A stretch of 6,787 bases of DNA from Acidobacteriota bacterium (GTDB lineage: Bacteria; Acidobacteriota; Polarisedimenticolia; Polarisedimenticolales; Polarisedimenticolaceae). Numbering within the stretch: the stretch's first letter is position 1; each line of letters begins with the position of its first letter. A model generated the notes under the pieces. The model made no database searches. It was not told where the DNA came from and saw only the letters and a program-made list of their open reading frames with translations. The DNA lies in assembly GCA_011773795.1 (NCBI GenBank), contig WVWW01000186.1:1-6787 (forward strand). The letters are read 5' to 3'. Shown here piece after piece: positions 6,252 through 6,787 of this stretch. Made by a program: the position numbers and the translations under genes.

Positions 6252-6614
6252 ATGCGAGGGTTCCTCTCGATCACCAAGGCCCTCAGTGACGAAAGCCGGG
6301 TTCGCGCACTCCTGGCAGTGAAGGACCATGAGTTGTGCCTTTGCCAAGTCATCGAGGTGTTGGGACTTTCGCCCGCAACGGTGTCGAAGCACATGAACAT
6401 CTTGTACCAGGCAGGCCTCGTGCACCGTCGCAAGGACGGCAAGTGGCACTTCTACAGGCTGGCCGGCGAGAAAGACGACTCCTCGGCGCGCCGGGCACTC
6501 GACTGGGTCCTCGATGAGCTGAAGAAGGATCCCACGATCCGGGAGGACAGCCGGCGCATCCGAGAAGTGCGGCGGCAGGATCTCGAGGAGTTGAGCGCGT
6601 GCTACCGAACCTGA
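6252..6614 (+). CDS. arsR: ArsR family metalloid-responsive repressor
   Basis: A 120-residue winged-helix repressor that should sense As(III) or Sb(III) and control the overlapping efflux gene. The N-terminal ALSDESRVRALLAV (10-23) is the usual ArsR/SmtB first helices; the recognition region is VIEVLGLSPATVSKHMNILYQ (33-53, with SPATVSKHM as recognition helix start), and the wing is VHRRKDGKWHFYRL (57-70). ELCLC places C29 and C31 at the head of the DNA-reading helix, like Cys32 and Cys34 of E. coli ArsR; its third ligand Cys37 is not present here. A further Cys, C117, lies in the charged C-terminal tail and might supply a third thiol, but this is inference. GGAG at 6243-6246 supports this ATG. 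The presence of an arsenite permease directly downstream makes metalloid sensing far likelier than Zn or Cd sensing. Confidence 0.93.
   Translation: MRGFLSITKALSDESRVRALLAVKDHELCLCQVIEVLGLSPATVSKHMNILYQAGLVHRRKDGKWHFYRLAGEKDDSSARRALDWVLDELKKDPTIREDSRRIREVRRQDLEELSACYRT
6585..6590 (+). promoter_or_regulatory. Ribosome binding site for the permease, inside arsR
   Basis: GAGGAG lies eight bases before the GTG at 6599, within the last codons of arsR. It supports the GTG start and translational coupling of repressor and pump. Confidence 0.65.
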
Positions 6615-6787
6615 ACACGATCGCCAAGGGGCTGTCCTTCCTCGACCGCTACCTGACCGTGTGGATCTTCCTGGCCATGGCCGTCGGCGTCGGCCTCGGC
6701 TACTTCGTTCCGGGCGTCGAGTCGTTCATCGACCGCTTCCAGGTCGGCACGACCAACATCCCGATCGCCATCGGCCTGATCCTGATG
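6599..6787 (+). CDS. acr3: ACR3-type arsenite efflux permease, N-terminal part (cut by window edge)
   Basis: The first 63 codons of an inner-membrane permease that expels arsenite using the proton motive force; the frame is open to the last base. LSFLDRYLTVWIFLAMAVG (12-30) is the characteristic start and first helix of ACR3 proteins, and GTTNIPIAIGLILM (50-63) is the conserved lead into helix 2, normally followed by MYPPLAKV. The match is to ACR3 (bile/arsenite/riboflavin transporter superfamily) and not to the unrelated ArsB. The catalytic Cys of ACR3 lies in helix 4, beyond this window. The GTG start is chosen from its ribosome site and from the absence of an in-frame ATG before the first helix. 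It overlaps the end of arsR by 16 bases, so both are one transcript. Confidence 0.93.
   Translation, partial: MLPNLNTIAKGLSFLDRYLTVWIFLAMAVGVGLGYFVPGVESFIDRFQVGTTNIPIAIGLILM

Overview
This is a compact, gene-dense, high-GC bacterial window (strong G/C preference at third codon positions) with seven genes. The organism is almost certainly Gram-negative: there is a lipobox-bearing, MltF-like lytic transglycosylase, a membrane-anchored M23 peptidase and a Sec-exported beta-propeller, all of which fit a periplasm. Nothing in the sequence fixes the phylum. The gene set and codon bias would suit a proteobacterial, myxobacterial or related high-GC environmental lineage, but that is inference.

Layout: (1) 1-252, the C-terminal end of an unrecognised plus-strand protein. 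(2) 269-1651 and 1708-2736, two minus-strand genes converging on it: a 460-residue membrane-anchored M23 (LytM-type) metallopeptidase, preceded by an exported seven-bladed YVTN-type beta-propeller protein. (3) A 94-bp divergent intergenic region holding a perfect 14-bp palindrome. (4) 2831-6047, a plus-strand three-gene run: a six-helix membrane protein (LiaF/DUF5668-like), a lipoprotein with two tandem solute-binding domains followed by a transglycosylase domain, and a 207-residue single-pass membrane protein with a CxxC motif. (5) A 204-bp intergenic region with an inverted repeat suited to an ArsR operator. (6) 6252-6787, arsR overlapping the first 63 codons of an ACR3-type arsenite efflux permease, cut by the window edge.

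How the genes may work together: the M23 peptidase (expected to cut peptide stems or cross-links) and the transglycosylase (expected to cut glycan strands) both act on peptidoglycan, and lie in two operons that diverge from one short region. The transglycosylase has two full-length sensor-like domains where E. coli MltF has one, and sits between two unrecognised or poorly characterised membrane proteins. A cell-wall remodelling or sensing locus is a reasonable hypothesis, not a demonstrated one. The arsR-acr3 pair looks like a separate arsenite-responsive detoxification operon. No tRNA, rRNA, CRISPR array, insertion sequence or phage gene was seen.
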